Shown one piece after another: positions 43,529 through 54,113 of a stretch of DNA of 64,000 bases. Origin of the DNA: Metallyticus violacea (taxonomy: Eukaryota > Arthropoda > Insecta > Mantodea > Metallyticidae); assembly GCA_030762175.1 (NCBI GenBank), contig CM060833.1, positions 6,637,001 to 6,701,000 of the forward strand, read 5' to 3'. A program made the position numbers and the translations under genes. Below the pieces are notes generated by a model. The model did no database searches. It was not told where the DNA came from and was given only the letters and a program-made list of their open reading frames with translations. The first letter of the stretch is position 1. Each line of letters opens with the position of its first letter.

Positions 43529-43726
43529 TTACCATGTAAAAGAAAAGATTCTGACAACATTCCACGCGCACTTGCATTTGAACTATTGAAAGAATTCAGG
43601 GCACCCATCTTGCACTGTGTTTTGCAAATGAAGTTTGCAAAGCACGTTTGTTTCTTAAAGTCCCAACCTGTCATAGATAGCTGTCATTCAGAAATTCCTG
43701 CTCGACAAGAAAGACACTTGTGTTGA
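43529..43726 (+). CDS. Candidate second (last) exon, low support
   Basis: A pyrimidine-rich tract TTTTTCTTTTTCCTTCTAG ends at 43528. Reading in the phase set by the first exon gives 65 open codons (LPCKRKDSDNIPRALAFELL to PARQERHLC) and then a TGA at 43724-43726. The combination of a strong acceptor with an open phase-0 frame is suggestive. However, 65 codons can be open by chance, I recognise no domain, and the predicted product of 92 residues has no known counterpart to me. The true exon 2 may lie elsewhere. Confidence 0.28.
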   Translation, partial: LPCKRKDSDNIPRALAFELLKEFRAPILHCVLQMKFAKHVCFLKSQPVIDSCHSEIPARQERHLC

Positions 43727-44059
43727 CAAATCCATCAGCCTACCCTCACTTGGGTCCTCTTTAAGGTGTCTCTGTCCAAACAAAATAATTTTAACCACTC
43801 CTTTACATTGAAGAAGAACCTTCCATATAGGTGTCGTTTGATACTCGATTAAAGTCCGTTTTTAAATATATAATCATGCTCTGTATTCAGTTATATGCAC
43901 CAGGCTCTATAATTTAAATGCTTGACTTAAATAAGCTTCCCCAAACAAATGAATTATGTGTTCACACTTATGAAACATGTGAATATATAGCATGATCACA
44001 GCAACAGAAAATGAGGCCGATCATAGCTGAATTTAGCTGTAGACACTCAGAATTATTGT
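43727..44059. other. Unassigned gap
   Basis: No repeat recognised. ATTAAAG at 43849-43855 could serve as a weak polyadenylation signal for the candidate gene, but this is speculative. Confidence 0.4.
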
Positions 44060-45255
44060 CCTGCTTTTAGCGAATTCTGAAGGAATGTAGCCATTGCAGT
44101 TGTACCCAAGCACCAGGGGGGGGGTCTATTAACGACCTAGCCGCCTGAATTTTTGTTTTTTCTCAACAAAATTTGACATATAACCATCAATTAATAAAAA
44201 AAAACCCATCCAGTTCTTTAACCATCTAAGTTAGACCATTAGGAGAGGCGGTTAACAAAAAGGGAAAATTAAAAAAAAAATCCCTATAAGCCGCAATTTT
44301 TGTTTGTTCTCAACGAAACTGTGCCATTGAAATAAACTAAGAAAAACAGTTTCTAAAAATTAGGGATCTCGGGCTATTAGGAGTGGGGCTTTACCTGAGA
44401 TTCAAAATTTAAAACTCACTCTATCCGCATTAATATTTTTTCCCAAAATTCTTTATATACGATTTAAATAAAACAAGAAAAATAGTTTCTGAAAATTAAG
44501 GAAATCGAATCATTAGTAATAGGGGCATACCTGAAAACGGGTATTTAAAAAGTACTCTAGCGTTTAATTTTCTCTATATTATTTTAAAATAAAATGACAA
44601 ATTAACTCGACATATGTTTTATATTTAACAAAAGTATCGTCGTGAAGATATCAAATGTGTAATATTAATCTAATATGTGTGTGAGAATTATATTTGTATG
44701 TAAGAGCGCTCTGTAATAACCTTCAGAAAACGTTTACGTTACATGTTAATAACATTTAAATTAAATTTCAAAGCCACTGAAAATTGATGTAACTTTCGAT
44801 TGTTTTTATTTGCTTAGCACATTGCAATTGTTTTTAAATAGTAACATGTTTTTTTTTTATTGAAACATATGAACATCATCTTAAATACACAATGTAACTC
44901 GAAACTTTCTGTTGTTTCTCTCTATTTCAGTGAATGTAAAGATGATATCAAGGGTTCAGTTCATAAACGTGGTTACATTTAAAAATGTTTAAAAATACTC
45001 GCACAGTATAGCTTTGTCTATTAGTGGTCATATATTTCATTTAATTAATATAATACCATTAATTTTTGTGGATTAACGTTTGTTCCCTTTACTTTTAAAA
45101 ATTAAAGTGATTTTAAAGAGAAATACAGACAAACCTATTTAAGTAATGTATTATAGTTCAGTTTATATTTTATTGGTAAGCTTTAGAATTTGTTATGGAA
45201 ATTAGCACGCAGTATGCCATAACTTATTTTATTAATTAATAAGGCCATAATTGTT
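44060..45255 (-). mobile_element. Foldback-like family, copy F (core edge, modules, right arm)
   Basis: The core motif TTTAGCGAATTCTGAAGGAATG is at 44067-44088. Forward modules lie at 44145, 44290 and 44430, and the right arm runs from about 44575 to 45255. The arm stops at TAATTAATAAGGCC, short of the tip, a little before a SINE2. A run of nine G (44117-44125) takes the place of the TA or GT microsatellite seen in copies E and D. Confidence 0.78.
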
Positions 45256-45299
45256 TTTTTTTTTAAAAAAAACTTGTTCAAACTTCTTACAGTGCAAAC

Positions 45300-45566
45300 T
45301 ACCGCCACGGGTGGCCGAAGTCGTTAAGGCGCGGACTAGTGGGCGTGAGGTCTGGGGTTCGAATCTCTCCAGGACCGTCATACCTGACTGAGTTTTTTTT
45401 TTTTTCAGGTTTTCATCTCTCGTCATAAATGCCAAATGCCGGGAAGGTACCGTAAACTTAGGCCTGAAACGTTTCCTTGCTTAAAAAAATTCTTTCCCAG
45501 TTTATGTCATCTCATGTATCATCAGTGTCCACCGCCTGTGGTGCCTCTGTGGTAAAAACGGGCGTA
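45300..45566 (+). mobile_element. SINE2, full-length copy
   Basis: Plus-oriented and one of the best copies: head CCGCCACGGGTGGCCGAAGTCGTTAAGG, B-box GGGGTTCGAATC, 3' end GTGTCCACCGCCTGTGGTGCC and AAAAACGGGCGTAAA. A T-run at 45393-45406 replaces the usual short T stretch. Confidence 0.93.
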
Positions 45567-46194
45567 AATTAAAAATAATAAAAAAAAACAATGCAAATTG
45601 TTTAGACGTATTGAGAAACACAACTGTTAACATTTCATCTCGCACTTTAAGTGAATATTTAACAACGACGTTAATACTCCGTTGATGGAAAACATCTTGG
45701 GTACTTTGAAATCAGAACGAAGAAAGTCGAAAAGTAACCGCCCGTGGATTACAAACACATAAAAGCATTACTTTATACTTTAGTAGAAGTAAAGAAAACT
45801 GAAGAAAGAGATTTCTGGAACATAAATCATTTGAAAACCGTGTGGAAGTTATGCTAAAAACAGTTAAAAAGTTTATTCATATATGCATCTGAATAATCTG
45901 CCATATTGCTCTGTCACCCTTTTTGTCTGTTGACGTTTCAGAACAGTCTACTGATTACAACAAATGCAATAAGAATCGCCACAGATCCAATAGAATTTCC
46001 CATTTTTTTCCTACAGAGCAATTTTGAATTCCCACAGCTGTAAAATGTACATATAAATGCAAATTTCATAAATCAATACTTTCAGATTGGAAGATTAGGA
46101 ATCAAATTGCATTGTACGTCAAGCAGATAGGGGAAGGAAGGGAGAGGTATAGTTTTGCTAACTGTCGGCCATAATTTTGATACTCTGACGTAAC
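45567..46194. other. Unassigned gap
   Basis: No gene or repeat recognised. Confidence 0.45.
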
Positions 46195-47040
46195 ATGCAA
46201 ATACAAGGGTGTTCAATAAAGAATGTTTACAATTTTTATAGACATAATTTCTCACCTAAAACTTAACTTTACTGTAGTTTGTTAGGATAATTGCGTATGC
46301 AGATATAGTTTCATTTCACTTTCGACTCCCGCCTGCGAGAGGTGTCCAAGTTGAGATATGTTCAGTTCCGCCTACAGTAAAATGCAGTTTGCACGCAACG
46401 AATAATACGGTGCCCTGAACTTTTGCTTTCGTCTCAACAAAACTTTAGCTGAGGCCTGTGGTTTTTCCCTAATGACGGAATAACATTCGGAACTGTGAAA
46501 ATGTCACCGAGTGCAACCCACCCTTTGGTAACTGAAAAGTTACACATTTCGATTCGTTTTATTTACTGACGCTGTTTAACATCTCAGGTCATCAGCGTCC
46601 CACTCAATTCCGGACGTGAAACGGCCGACAAATTTTGCTCAGAGGCCTCTTCTTTCAGGCTTGAGGTTCTTTATCGTGCCGTAAATGTACGACATGGGAC
46701 CCACGGCTTTACTTCCCTTCCGAAGGAAGTCATACTTAGGATTTTTACGTCCGAAAAAATCCATCGATCCTGGCCGGGTTTGAACCCGCGATCTTGGGTT
46801 TACGAGGTAAGTATGGTTACCACTACGCCACTAGCACCGACAAAAGTTGTAATGAGACGTGTGTGTGCACAGTTGTGCAGGTTGTGTGTGGTTTAAGATA
46901 ATGTGTGGAGATCCATCATCGTCGTCACAAAAATAAAAAATTATAAAACAAAAATAAACATCTGCTGGGATAGTGCAGGTTGCACACACAACTGTAACTG
47001 GGCAATACTACAGAGAGAAAAGCTGGCATTAGTTCGGTGG
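46195..47040 (+). pseudogene. Mariner B 5' half, interrupted by SINE1
   Basis: The terminus-like AAGGGTGTTCAATAAAGAATG near 46208 and the family B leader run to the N-terminal region. AATGTCACCGAGTGCAACC...GTAACTGAAAAGTTACAC corresponds to 13078-13116. After the SINE1, the reading continues at AATGAGACGTGTGTGTGC and through a degraded central part (GGGCAATACTACAGAGA near 47009, equal to GGGCAATACTACGGAGA near 13331). The C-terminal half is missing. Confidence 0.75.
46551..46841 (-). mobile_element. SINE1 copy inside mariner B
   Basis: Minus-oriented complete SINE1. The short duplication AAAAGTT at 46535-46541 and 46842-46848 brackets it and matches the position of CTGAAAAGGTGCAC in the uninterrupted mariner B at 13.1 kb, so target and insertion can both be read. 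Confidence 0.92.
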
Positions 47041-47044
47041 TAAT

Positions 47045-48345
47045 TGACAGTCGATGTTTACAATAGCGAAATAGAAGTTCCAAAATGGCTGCACCTCTGA
47101 GTGTACAACCCCCGGTTGTGAGATTATGTAGACAACAGATGTGGAATATTCATAAAGAAATGCTTTCTATCTACGGCGAAAAGTGCAGAAGATCTTTGAA
47201 GGGCGGTCGCATCGCCGGCCGGCCGTCATAGAGGCGAATCTTAATCCGAGCAGCTAGATAGGCAACTGTAAACATTCTAGCCGCTGCTATTGGTTGTTCA
47301 CATGGTATGGCCTGTAATTATGTTGACCGCACAACACAAAACGCTGACACTACAGCATCTAAATCGCTAGTCCGAGTTGTCACAGTGTTTGGTTCATCAC
47401 TACCAGTTCGAGACAAAGCAGGGGAATCATCACCTCCAAAACAGTTTAAAGAGATTATAAGGGGATCCCTCCCCATTACCATGGGATGTTGAGATGCTCA
47501 ATCTTCTCACAGAGGTCTGCGCATCCCGTAGGTTTTTGCATTAGGACGGCAACTAGAAGCTGTTCCGACCCGCCGTTCGGCTGCAGACGTTTCCGACGCC
47601 CAGACGCGCCAAGTGAACTTGGCTTCAGAAGCCGAGCGCACCTAGCTGCCAGTATTTCATTGGTGGATAAGCCCTACTAGCTTGGCCTACTCACTTAAGG
47701 GGTGAGTTACTCCAGCATTAAGGAAGCTACCACCTCCCCACGAACGACAGCGATTCAGGCGAACCTGCCCCCTGGGTACACACCTTCGGCACTCCCCTGG
47801 GACACGCTGCCGTCGTGAGTACTCAATTTCCGGTGAGTTCCGGGACCACTGCCACGCCGAGTTCAACCCAATCCGGACGACTCCCTTGGGGGAGGGGCTT
47901 GTCTCAAGTCCGGCTCGGCTGCTTCTGGTAACGTCAGGAGTACCGCGGGTACTCAGGGTCCGCAGAGCCCACACCAGGAGCATCTGAAGAACAACGACCG
48001 AAACCGCCCCCCCCTTACGGGGAGTTTAAAGAGATTTTATACCTGGTCGCAGTCTTCTGCAAACACGAACGTTTACTGCTTACCGATTCTTACGGTAACA
48101 TTTTCAGGAAACTTCGTAAGGCCATTCATCGGAAGCGACCAGAACTCCTCACCCAAGACGTGTTGCTCTTGCATGACGACGCACGCCCTCACACTACCAA
48201 CAAGACATGTGGCGTTGTGAAAATTTAAGTGTGAAGTCCTCGGGCATCCCCCGTACAGCCTCGACCTTGCTCCACAAGTGACTCCCAAAGAGTTTTATGC
48301 TTCTGAATTTCACGGGCTTATGAAACGATGGGGCAAGACAAAAAA
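47045..48345 (+). pseudogene. Mariner family D transposase, interrupted by GC-rich retroposon
   Basis: The start MAAPLSVQPP is at 47084. Then come a degraded helix-turn-helix region, SPPKQFKEI at about 47428-47457, and, beyond the insertion, YGNIFRKLRKAIHRKRPELL and LLLHDDARPHTT (48088-48200, second catalytic region HDD). A degraded HPPYSLDLAP follows near 48245-48280. The order matches the uninterrupted parts of the copy at 58-59.5 kb. The first catalytic aspartate region is not legible. Confidence 0.75.
47460..48022 (-). mobile_element. GC-rich retroposon, copy 2, with 17-bp target duplication
   Basis: Minus-oriented copy of the repeat at 11703-12131. The duplicated target AGTTTAAAGAGATT plus TATA or TTATA lies at 47443-47459 and 48023-48039. 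A target duplication of this length with no terminal inverted repeats points to LINE-type target-primed insertion. In minus reading the copy starts CCCCGTAAGGGGGGG and ends in ATGGGGAGGGATCCCC, without a poly-A tail. No reading frame with known motifs is visible. Confidence 0.82.
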
Positions 48346-48932
48346 TGGGTAATCAATGTGTCGATCGGAGAATTTCCGGGACGCTCGTAAACGTCACAAG
48401 CACATGCAGCGAGTGCGCACTGCAGTGGGCGCTTTGCTTGCAAATGTAATGGTTACCATCATAAGCATGTGGAAAGAGAACGTTAGCGGTGACAGAGTGC
48501 TCTTCTGTATAAACTCCTGGGTTCAAATCCCACACAACATTATTTTTATTACTGTTTTTATAAGTGTATATGTAGAATATCATGTTGCCTTGATATATTA
48601 TATTTTAACATAACATTTGAGTTCCTGACATTAACTGTGTAGAAACAAAAATATAATCACAAACTAACGTAATCTTTACAAATAAATAAATAAATATATA
48701 AACAAAAACATTTATCTTCTAAACTAAAAACACAAATTAATATCAGGGTGTATGAATCCTCAGCATGTATAACTGCCCTCAATCTTCAGGGTATAGATGA
48801 TATCAGATTTCTATAGTAGTGTGGACGACAACATCCCGGGCTTCTTGAATTTGTGTCCATAAGCCATCTTTTGTCCTTCGTGCATGTGTAGCATATTGCA
48901 TTTAGATAGAACAAATAATATAATATTTATTG

Positions 48933-48939
<7 letters not shown>

Positions 48940-48999
<60 letters not shown>
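48940..48999. repeat. (TA)n(GA)n microsatellite at the tip of a family F element
   Basis: TA units at 48940-48966 run straight into GA units at 48966-48999, which run into the family F terminus GAGGGTGCCAAAA. Confidence 0.96.
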
Positions 49000-49002
<3 letters not shown>

Positions 49003-49700
49003 GCCAAAACGTATAACACTTCAAGCAAAGAAAAACCTGTGTTAACATAACAAAACTTGAATTCTTACAAACAGAAAATGATGAACACTAATCATCTTAG
49101 GCTTTTACAGTTACAACAGTTGCTCAAAATGCCCACCATCGACGTCGATACACTTCTGAGTACGTTGAACTTCTGATTGAACAACGTTTGCGAAAGTGTC
49201 CTCAGCGATTGCAGCACATACCGTTTCAATTTCTTCCCGATGTGCTGTCAGTGTAGCTGGTTTTCTACGGCATACGGTGGAAACTCAATCGGACCTCTTC
49301 GTCCTATCCAGTGCCTTGGATCCAGTGCACGGGAATTGTTGCTTTGTGAGGTCTTCCAGATCTGCCGTTGTGAACATCGCATTCGGTACCACGAGTCTCA
49401 AATTTGTCTCGAATGCGTGCAATTGTTACTCGCGTTGACGGTTCTGTTCTGTACACACGTCTCCATTGCCTTTGAACTTCAACAACATTCTCGGTTTTCC
49501 ATTATCACTTCAAAATTGCTTTTCGCTGTTCAAACGATAATCTTGACTCCATTTTGTTGTAGCAAAGTTAGCATAACATAATGTGAGTTACATCTGTTTA
49601 CAGAACATCATACTACACATTACTGTTGTTTTTCGGTTCAACTTTAAAATATATTAAATAGATCTACTGTGAAAGTGTGTATACATTTTTGGCACCCTAG
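48999..49700 (-). mobile_element. Family F non-autonomous mariner-type element, copy 2
   Basis: About 0.7 kb with termini GGGTGCCAAAACGTATAACA (left) and the inverse of AGGGTGCCAAAAATGTATAC (right), followed by TA at 49702-49703. Minus-strand coding traces: start ATGGAGTCAAGATTATCG near 49550, NVVEVQRQW and RTEPSTRVTIARIRDKFET, then TIPVHWIQG and RGPIEF. It joins the same N- and C-terminal gene parts as copy 1 but lacks the SPDQTPLDFYLW segment and has a short local duplication (GGATCCAGTGCAC). Confidence 0.9.
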
Positions 49701-49920
49701 GTATATGGGAAATAATGTCAGAAATGTTTATTTAAAAAGTGTTTAATGCCGGGAGGTGAACCTGCGCTCTTAACCACAGCATCACTGCACACTCTGCCGC
49801 AGAGCTAACAGAACACATATACTAGATAGAGTAGTTCATGTCATATAATACAATTCTGCAGTGCTACACATTTTGCTGGATGTCTTGTGAACCGCGCGCT
49901 GTATCGAGTAAGACCTAGAA

Positions 49921-50970
49921 GAATTTTGCATTCAAGAGATGACTCATTTGTTTTCTTTGTCAAATGGTATACAATAAAATTATGCTAGAAGTAAAAGTAG
50001 TTTTCAAATCAATATTCTTATTTGTTTAGGTTAAACATTCATTTGTTACTTTCTTTGACTTTGCTAAAGTATCATTAAGTTGCTCTTGTAAACGCCACAA
50101 AAGGCTCACGTCATTGTCTGCGAAGGTAATGACAGGTTTACTGATACAATAATGACACTTGCTGTTTCTCCATGGCTACATACAAATGCTTAAGGAGTGT
50201 CGAAGTCTGCAGCGCGGTAGCCGTGGCAACCGCGCCGCGTCAAAACTCCCAAGTTACAAGAAGATCGGAACTAATTAAAAACACATCCACCCTCCTCCAC
50301 GGCTCTCAAGCCCTCTAATTTATCATCGTAACCTGCCCACCCCTCCAACGCTAATTGGTGCTTTCTCGCCTAGCTTCGTTGAAGTGAGGTTTATCCCCTT
50401 GCTATTATCATCATAGCGACCACATTTTCATAAACCATGACGAAATACTCAAGTGTGCTATTGTCATTAATCAATAGAAATATGCGCCAATTTTAGGGGG
50501 AAGTAAAAGTGTTCTTACTGTGTTTAAAATAATAAAAAATGGGAAAGTAACATTTAAAGCTTTTTGTACACTAACAAACAAAGTTTAGTTCAACACAGTG
50601 TATTCTAAATGCGAAATTTTAATGAATGCAGAATATCGTCCAATACTGTTGCCAACCTCTCTAATCCTAAGATTTTTGTCACAGGGAAGACGAGATTTTA
50701 AAAACAATGTGACTCCCTTAAATGTTTTAATTTCAATTCAAATATTCTATTAGACAAACATAGGGCAAATTTATGTATTCTACAATTTACTAAGTGTTTC
50801 TGTGAATTAGCATTATTATTTGAAGCTGTAAATTACCATAAAAATAAATATAGAGCTTTCACGTAAAAACTATCCCGCGCGTGGTGTTTTTTGATTCTCG
50901 GCGGATAGGCGTGTCGTGGCCGCCCGAGAAGTCCTTTCATAGAAAATGCAGGAATAGTGTCCTTTTCGAC
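49921..50970. other. Apparently unique sequence
   Basis: No repeat or frame recognised. A GC-richer block at 50200-50400 carries an RFX-like X-box. Confidence 0.45.
50217..50230 (+). promoter_or_regulatory. Candidate RFX X-box
   Basis: GTAGCCGTGGCAAC matches the palindromic X-box GTTGCCATGGCAAC at 12 of 14 positions, in GC-rich surroundings (AGCGCG before, CGCGCCGCG after). Reading minus, GTAGCCATGGAGAAAC at 50179-50164 is a weaker relative 38 bases away. RFX sites mark promoters of ciliary genes in animals. No gene start can be tied to it here. Confidence 0.3.
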
Positions 50971-50974
50971 TAAA

Positions 50975-51615
50975 CAGACAATGTAATCGGGAAAACACAT
51001 TCTGATTTAAGTTCAGTCATTGTTATGTTTCTGATTTCATTTCTGATATTTTCCTTTAGTTCCTCCATTGTGTGAGGGTTTGTTTTATGAACTTTGTCCT
51101 TCAGGCAAGCCCACAGGTAAAAATCACACAATGTGATTGGTGGAGGGAGAGGGACATACACCAGCGCTAACCACTCTGTCTTCAAAAACTTCCTTAATTT
51201 TACTCATGGGCTCCACTGCAGAATCCTGTGGAACCGCACATATGATTCTTCTTCTTCTTCTTCTTCTGTAAGATGTTGAAAAAATGGGGTCAAAATGTCC
51301 CTTCTGCACCTTTCTGCATCTATCGTCTCGCTAAAAAAAACCGGACCGACAATACTCTTGCGCTAACAGCATACCTAACTCCAACTTTCCTATCATAAAG
51401 AGAGGTTTCCTGTACACGATGTGGATTTTCGGTACACCAGCAGCGCATGCCCTCATTGTTCACACTGCCGTTCAAGTGAAACCGGCCTCGTCTGAAAAGA
51501 ACAGAAGCGTTGGGTTGTGTTAAACCTTCATTCAAATAAAAAATAACCACTAAAAATAACGCATGCTTGCTACTGAGTGGCCTTGTTTTAAACAATGGAA
51601 TTGCATACACTTGTT
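50975..51615 (-). pseudogene. Family E Tc1-like transposase C-terminal half (frameshifted)
   Basis: Minus-strand frames give SVLFRRGRFHLNGSVNNEGMR and CWCTENPHRVQETSLYDRKVGVRYAV (51345-51520), then after a frameshift and a CTT repeat PPPITLCDFYLWACLKDKV and KTNPHTMEELKENIRNEI (51020-51140). This is the catalytic core and C-terminus of a Tc1/IS630-type transposase that carries the FHLNGSVN and CDFYLWG.LKD.V signatures. The third catalytic residue region (SPDLTP) is degraded to PPPITL. A CTT microsatellite (51247-51267) lies in the coding region. Confidence 0.8.
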
Positions 51616-52019
51616 AATAATGTTGTTGCTTTATTTGCACAATTCAGTAAAAGCTTCCACTTGTGCTAATTTCGGAAATGAAGTTTGTTATCGAACTTTT
51701 AAAGTTTGCACCAATTTCGTCTAGTTTTACTGTACGTTTCCGCGTGGATTTTTATTGTTCACTGATCCAATATAATCATTTTTATTTGCAAAATCCTGAA
51801 TTATTTTGCTTAAAGGAGAAAATTGACCAGGGAACTTCAAATGAAATTCGTATTTGTGGTAACACTTACACACGAAAATGCGATGCTCTAGAGTCAACTG
51901 TCACATCTTGACGAAGGTCAACTACTGCACTGCTTCGAAGCAACGATCAAGAATAGTACGGGTGACTTATCGGAGGAAAGTGGGAGCGCCGCTCGCAGCC
52001 GACATCGCGCGTGTGTGAC
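51616..52019. other. Unassigned gap
   Basis: Contains the 82-codon frame 51663-51911 without recognisable motifs. Confidence 0.4.
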
Positions 52020-53270
52020 AGTTTTTCACGTGAAAATTCTGTACTAATACCTTAATTTCTTTCTTTAGCTTTAGAATACTTTGTTAGGTTAATGTGTCAT
52101 TTATACGTGGTACTGGTTTTATTGCTGTTACTTACGGTTCCATTCTGTGAGAAGTGTGCAACTTGAGGCATGTTCACTTCCGCCTACAAAAAATGTAGCC
52201 AAGTAAATAGCAGAAACTTTTTAGTGAAAGAACGCACGGTTACCTCGGGCATACGAATACCAGGAAATAAAGAGGATGAGAGAAGTACTGTAGTTTTGAA
52301 TAGTCCTAGCAAATGCCCTTTCATAAATCTAAGCGAGGCATTTCTAGCAAATTTATGGTGGGGGCAACTTCTCAGCTGCATAAATGTAACAAACAATTGC
52401 AAGCGAGAAAGATGAGAGCGGTACAGCTGTGCAATAAATCGTCCCTACAAAGTGTTCAGTATGGAAGTAAGAACTCGACCAGAAACCACTGCGTATCTTT
52501 TGTTCATTCGCCAGGACTATTCAAAACTACTTTACTTTGTTTTGTTTTACATTTCCATGATGTCCTAAAAGGTGAATGTTCTGTAACTGGTATAAGTTCT
52601 TCCGAAATAACTTGTTTTAAATATGCTCCAATCACTTCAGTCGAAGTAGAACGTTCTTTTTCCATGAGGACAAATGTTCTCTGTTACAAGCGACTGACTA
52701 TGACAGTTGATACCTTGAAAAAATATCCTGTTGTTGCTTGTAACGTAAGCTTAAGTACTTTAATTATGTGACAAAGAAATTATTAAATATCTTAAATTGT
52801 ACTGTTCATTAATTTTATTTTCACTTTTAATAAATTTCTATCTAATTATATTACTGTTTATTTACAGTTAGTGCTTTTTTGCCTCTCTAAATGTCTTAAT
52901 TTCCGGACTGTTCATCAGCAATAAACAAAATCGGTTGCTTCTGTTGAGAAAGCTATTGGTCGTTATTTTTCGATATTCAAGAAATGGTTTACCAGCCTGC
53001 CGTCCCTGTATGCGCAACTGTATTTGTGCAATACTCTGCAAAGCCATATCGCAAAACTTGTTGCAGAATATCTTAAGAAAAATAAGCATGAAGTCTGTCT
53101 TTTCATCCTCCGTATAGTCCAGATTTAGCCTCCTTGTGACTTTTTGCTTTTCACCTCCGGAGGCCTTTCTGAAGAATCTGTCAAGAAAATAGTTTCCAGC
53201 TGTCCGTGTAGACTAACAGAAACGTTGGGACAGGTGGATTGTATCCCACAGGAACCTCTTTAAACTTTTA
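52020..53270 (+). pseudogene. Mariner B, split by a hAT-like segment
   Basis: The 5' leader of family B (GAGAAGTGTGCAACTTGAGGCATGTTCA) is at 52148-52175. The C-terminal half is at about 52980-53260: AKLVAEYLKKNKHEV near 53056-53100 (after the second catalytic site), a YSPDLA-like segment at 53115-53134 and TETLGQVD near 53220. Between them about 650 bp belong to the hAT-like segment. The central part of the mariner, with the first catalytic motif, is missing. Confidence 0.65.
52230..52880 (+). pseudogene. hAT-like transposase C-terminal remnant, copy 2
   Basis: The 152-codon frame 52313-52771 contains ITCFKYAPITSVEVERSFSM and VLCYKRLTMTVDTLKKYPVV with a final CNV. A run of conserved cysteine and aromatic residues followed by VERSFS resembles the C-terminal region of hAT transposases and domesticated relatives. 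The copy is more intact than the one at 0.9-1.4 kb. No catalytic or zinc-finger domain is visible, and an upstream start is not evident. The class is inferred. Confidence 0.45.
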
Positions 53271-54113
53271 TTAAATTTTAACTTTTTATTTATTTACTCT
53301 GCCTTCCATTGCTTACTTTTTCAAAGATGTTAAAAAAATTTTTTTCTATGAAGTCAGGGAGACCGTAAAGCTGTGCTTTACCAGGTTTTTCTCAGTCGTC
53401 ATAAATGGCACATGAAGTATCCTAAACTTAGTAAAAACCGGAGCTAAAAAAACGATGCTTTGTAGAGGTTGGACAGCGCATATTTTTATCAAATAAAATG
53501 GTGCCAGCTTTCGCTTGTGAGGTAACAAAGGTCTGTTTATATTTCTAAATTATTAAATTTTAACAGAATTACGGCATGTTTGGACGGCTGACGAACGTGA
53601 AAATAAATTCGTGGCAAACAGACACAAAAACATGAAAGATGTGTGAACTGCAATACCACGACAATGATGAATTTCGTGTTTCCCAAAATTATTGAGAAGT
53701 TGATTTCGGCACCCGTTCAATTATATTGTTTGTCATTATAATTAACTATTACGTTGCCTCTAGCCCTCCTTGTTTTCCTTTAATTAAGGCAGAATACTAA
53801 ATTACCAGTCTTCATTTGATTTATACGGCGAGATGAAACTGTCATCGCGTGAGCCGATAACGGATGAGAATTATGTAATTAAGTAATGCGACCTTTTTTG
53901 TGGATAAATGAATAAATGTTCAGTGAGAAGCTTACAATTTGTGTTCACTTCACAGCTAATGAATTTTCTGCTTATATATTTTCCTTGCAAGATAAAGAAC
54001 ATATCTATAAATAAACATGTTTCTTTACCATAGTTTCCCCTTCTTTGACCAACAAGAAACGTTCTAAATAGTTACCTTTAAGAGTCCGTATATAAACGCA
54101 CATAATTAAATAA
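53271..54113. other. Mostly unassigned; SINE2 scrap
   Basis: A fragment of SINE2 (CCAGGTTTTTCTCAGTCGTC and ATAAATGGCACATG) lies at 53378-53432 in plus orientation. The rest shows no gene or repeat. Confidence 0.5.

Larger units (their letters stand above)
48345..49920 (+). repeat. Repeat T, copy 1 (split by family F element)
   Basis: Homologous in reverse complement to 59510-60250. It contains a tRNA-like block in plus orientation (TAACTCCTGGGTTCAAATCCC region, 48510-48540) and another in minus orientation (GCCGGGAGGTGAACCTGCGC region, 49748-49767). Shared end blocks include GTGTCGATCGGAG at 48358 and GAACCGCGCGCTGTAT at 49889-49904. The class is unknown. It may be a composite of two tRNA-derived SINEs. 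Confidence 0.65.
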
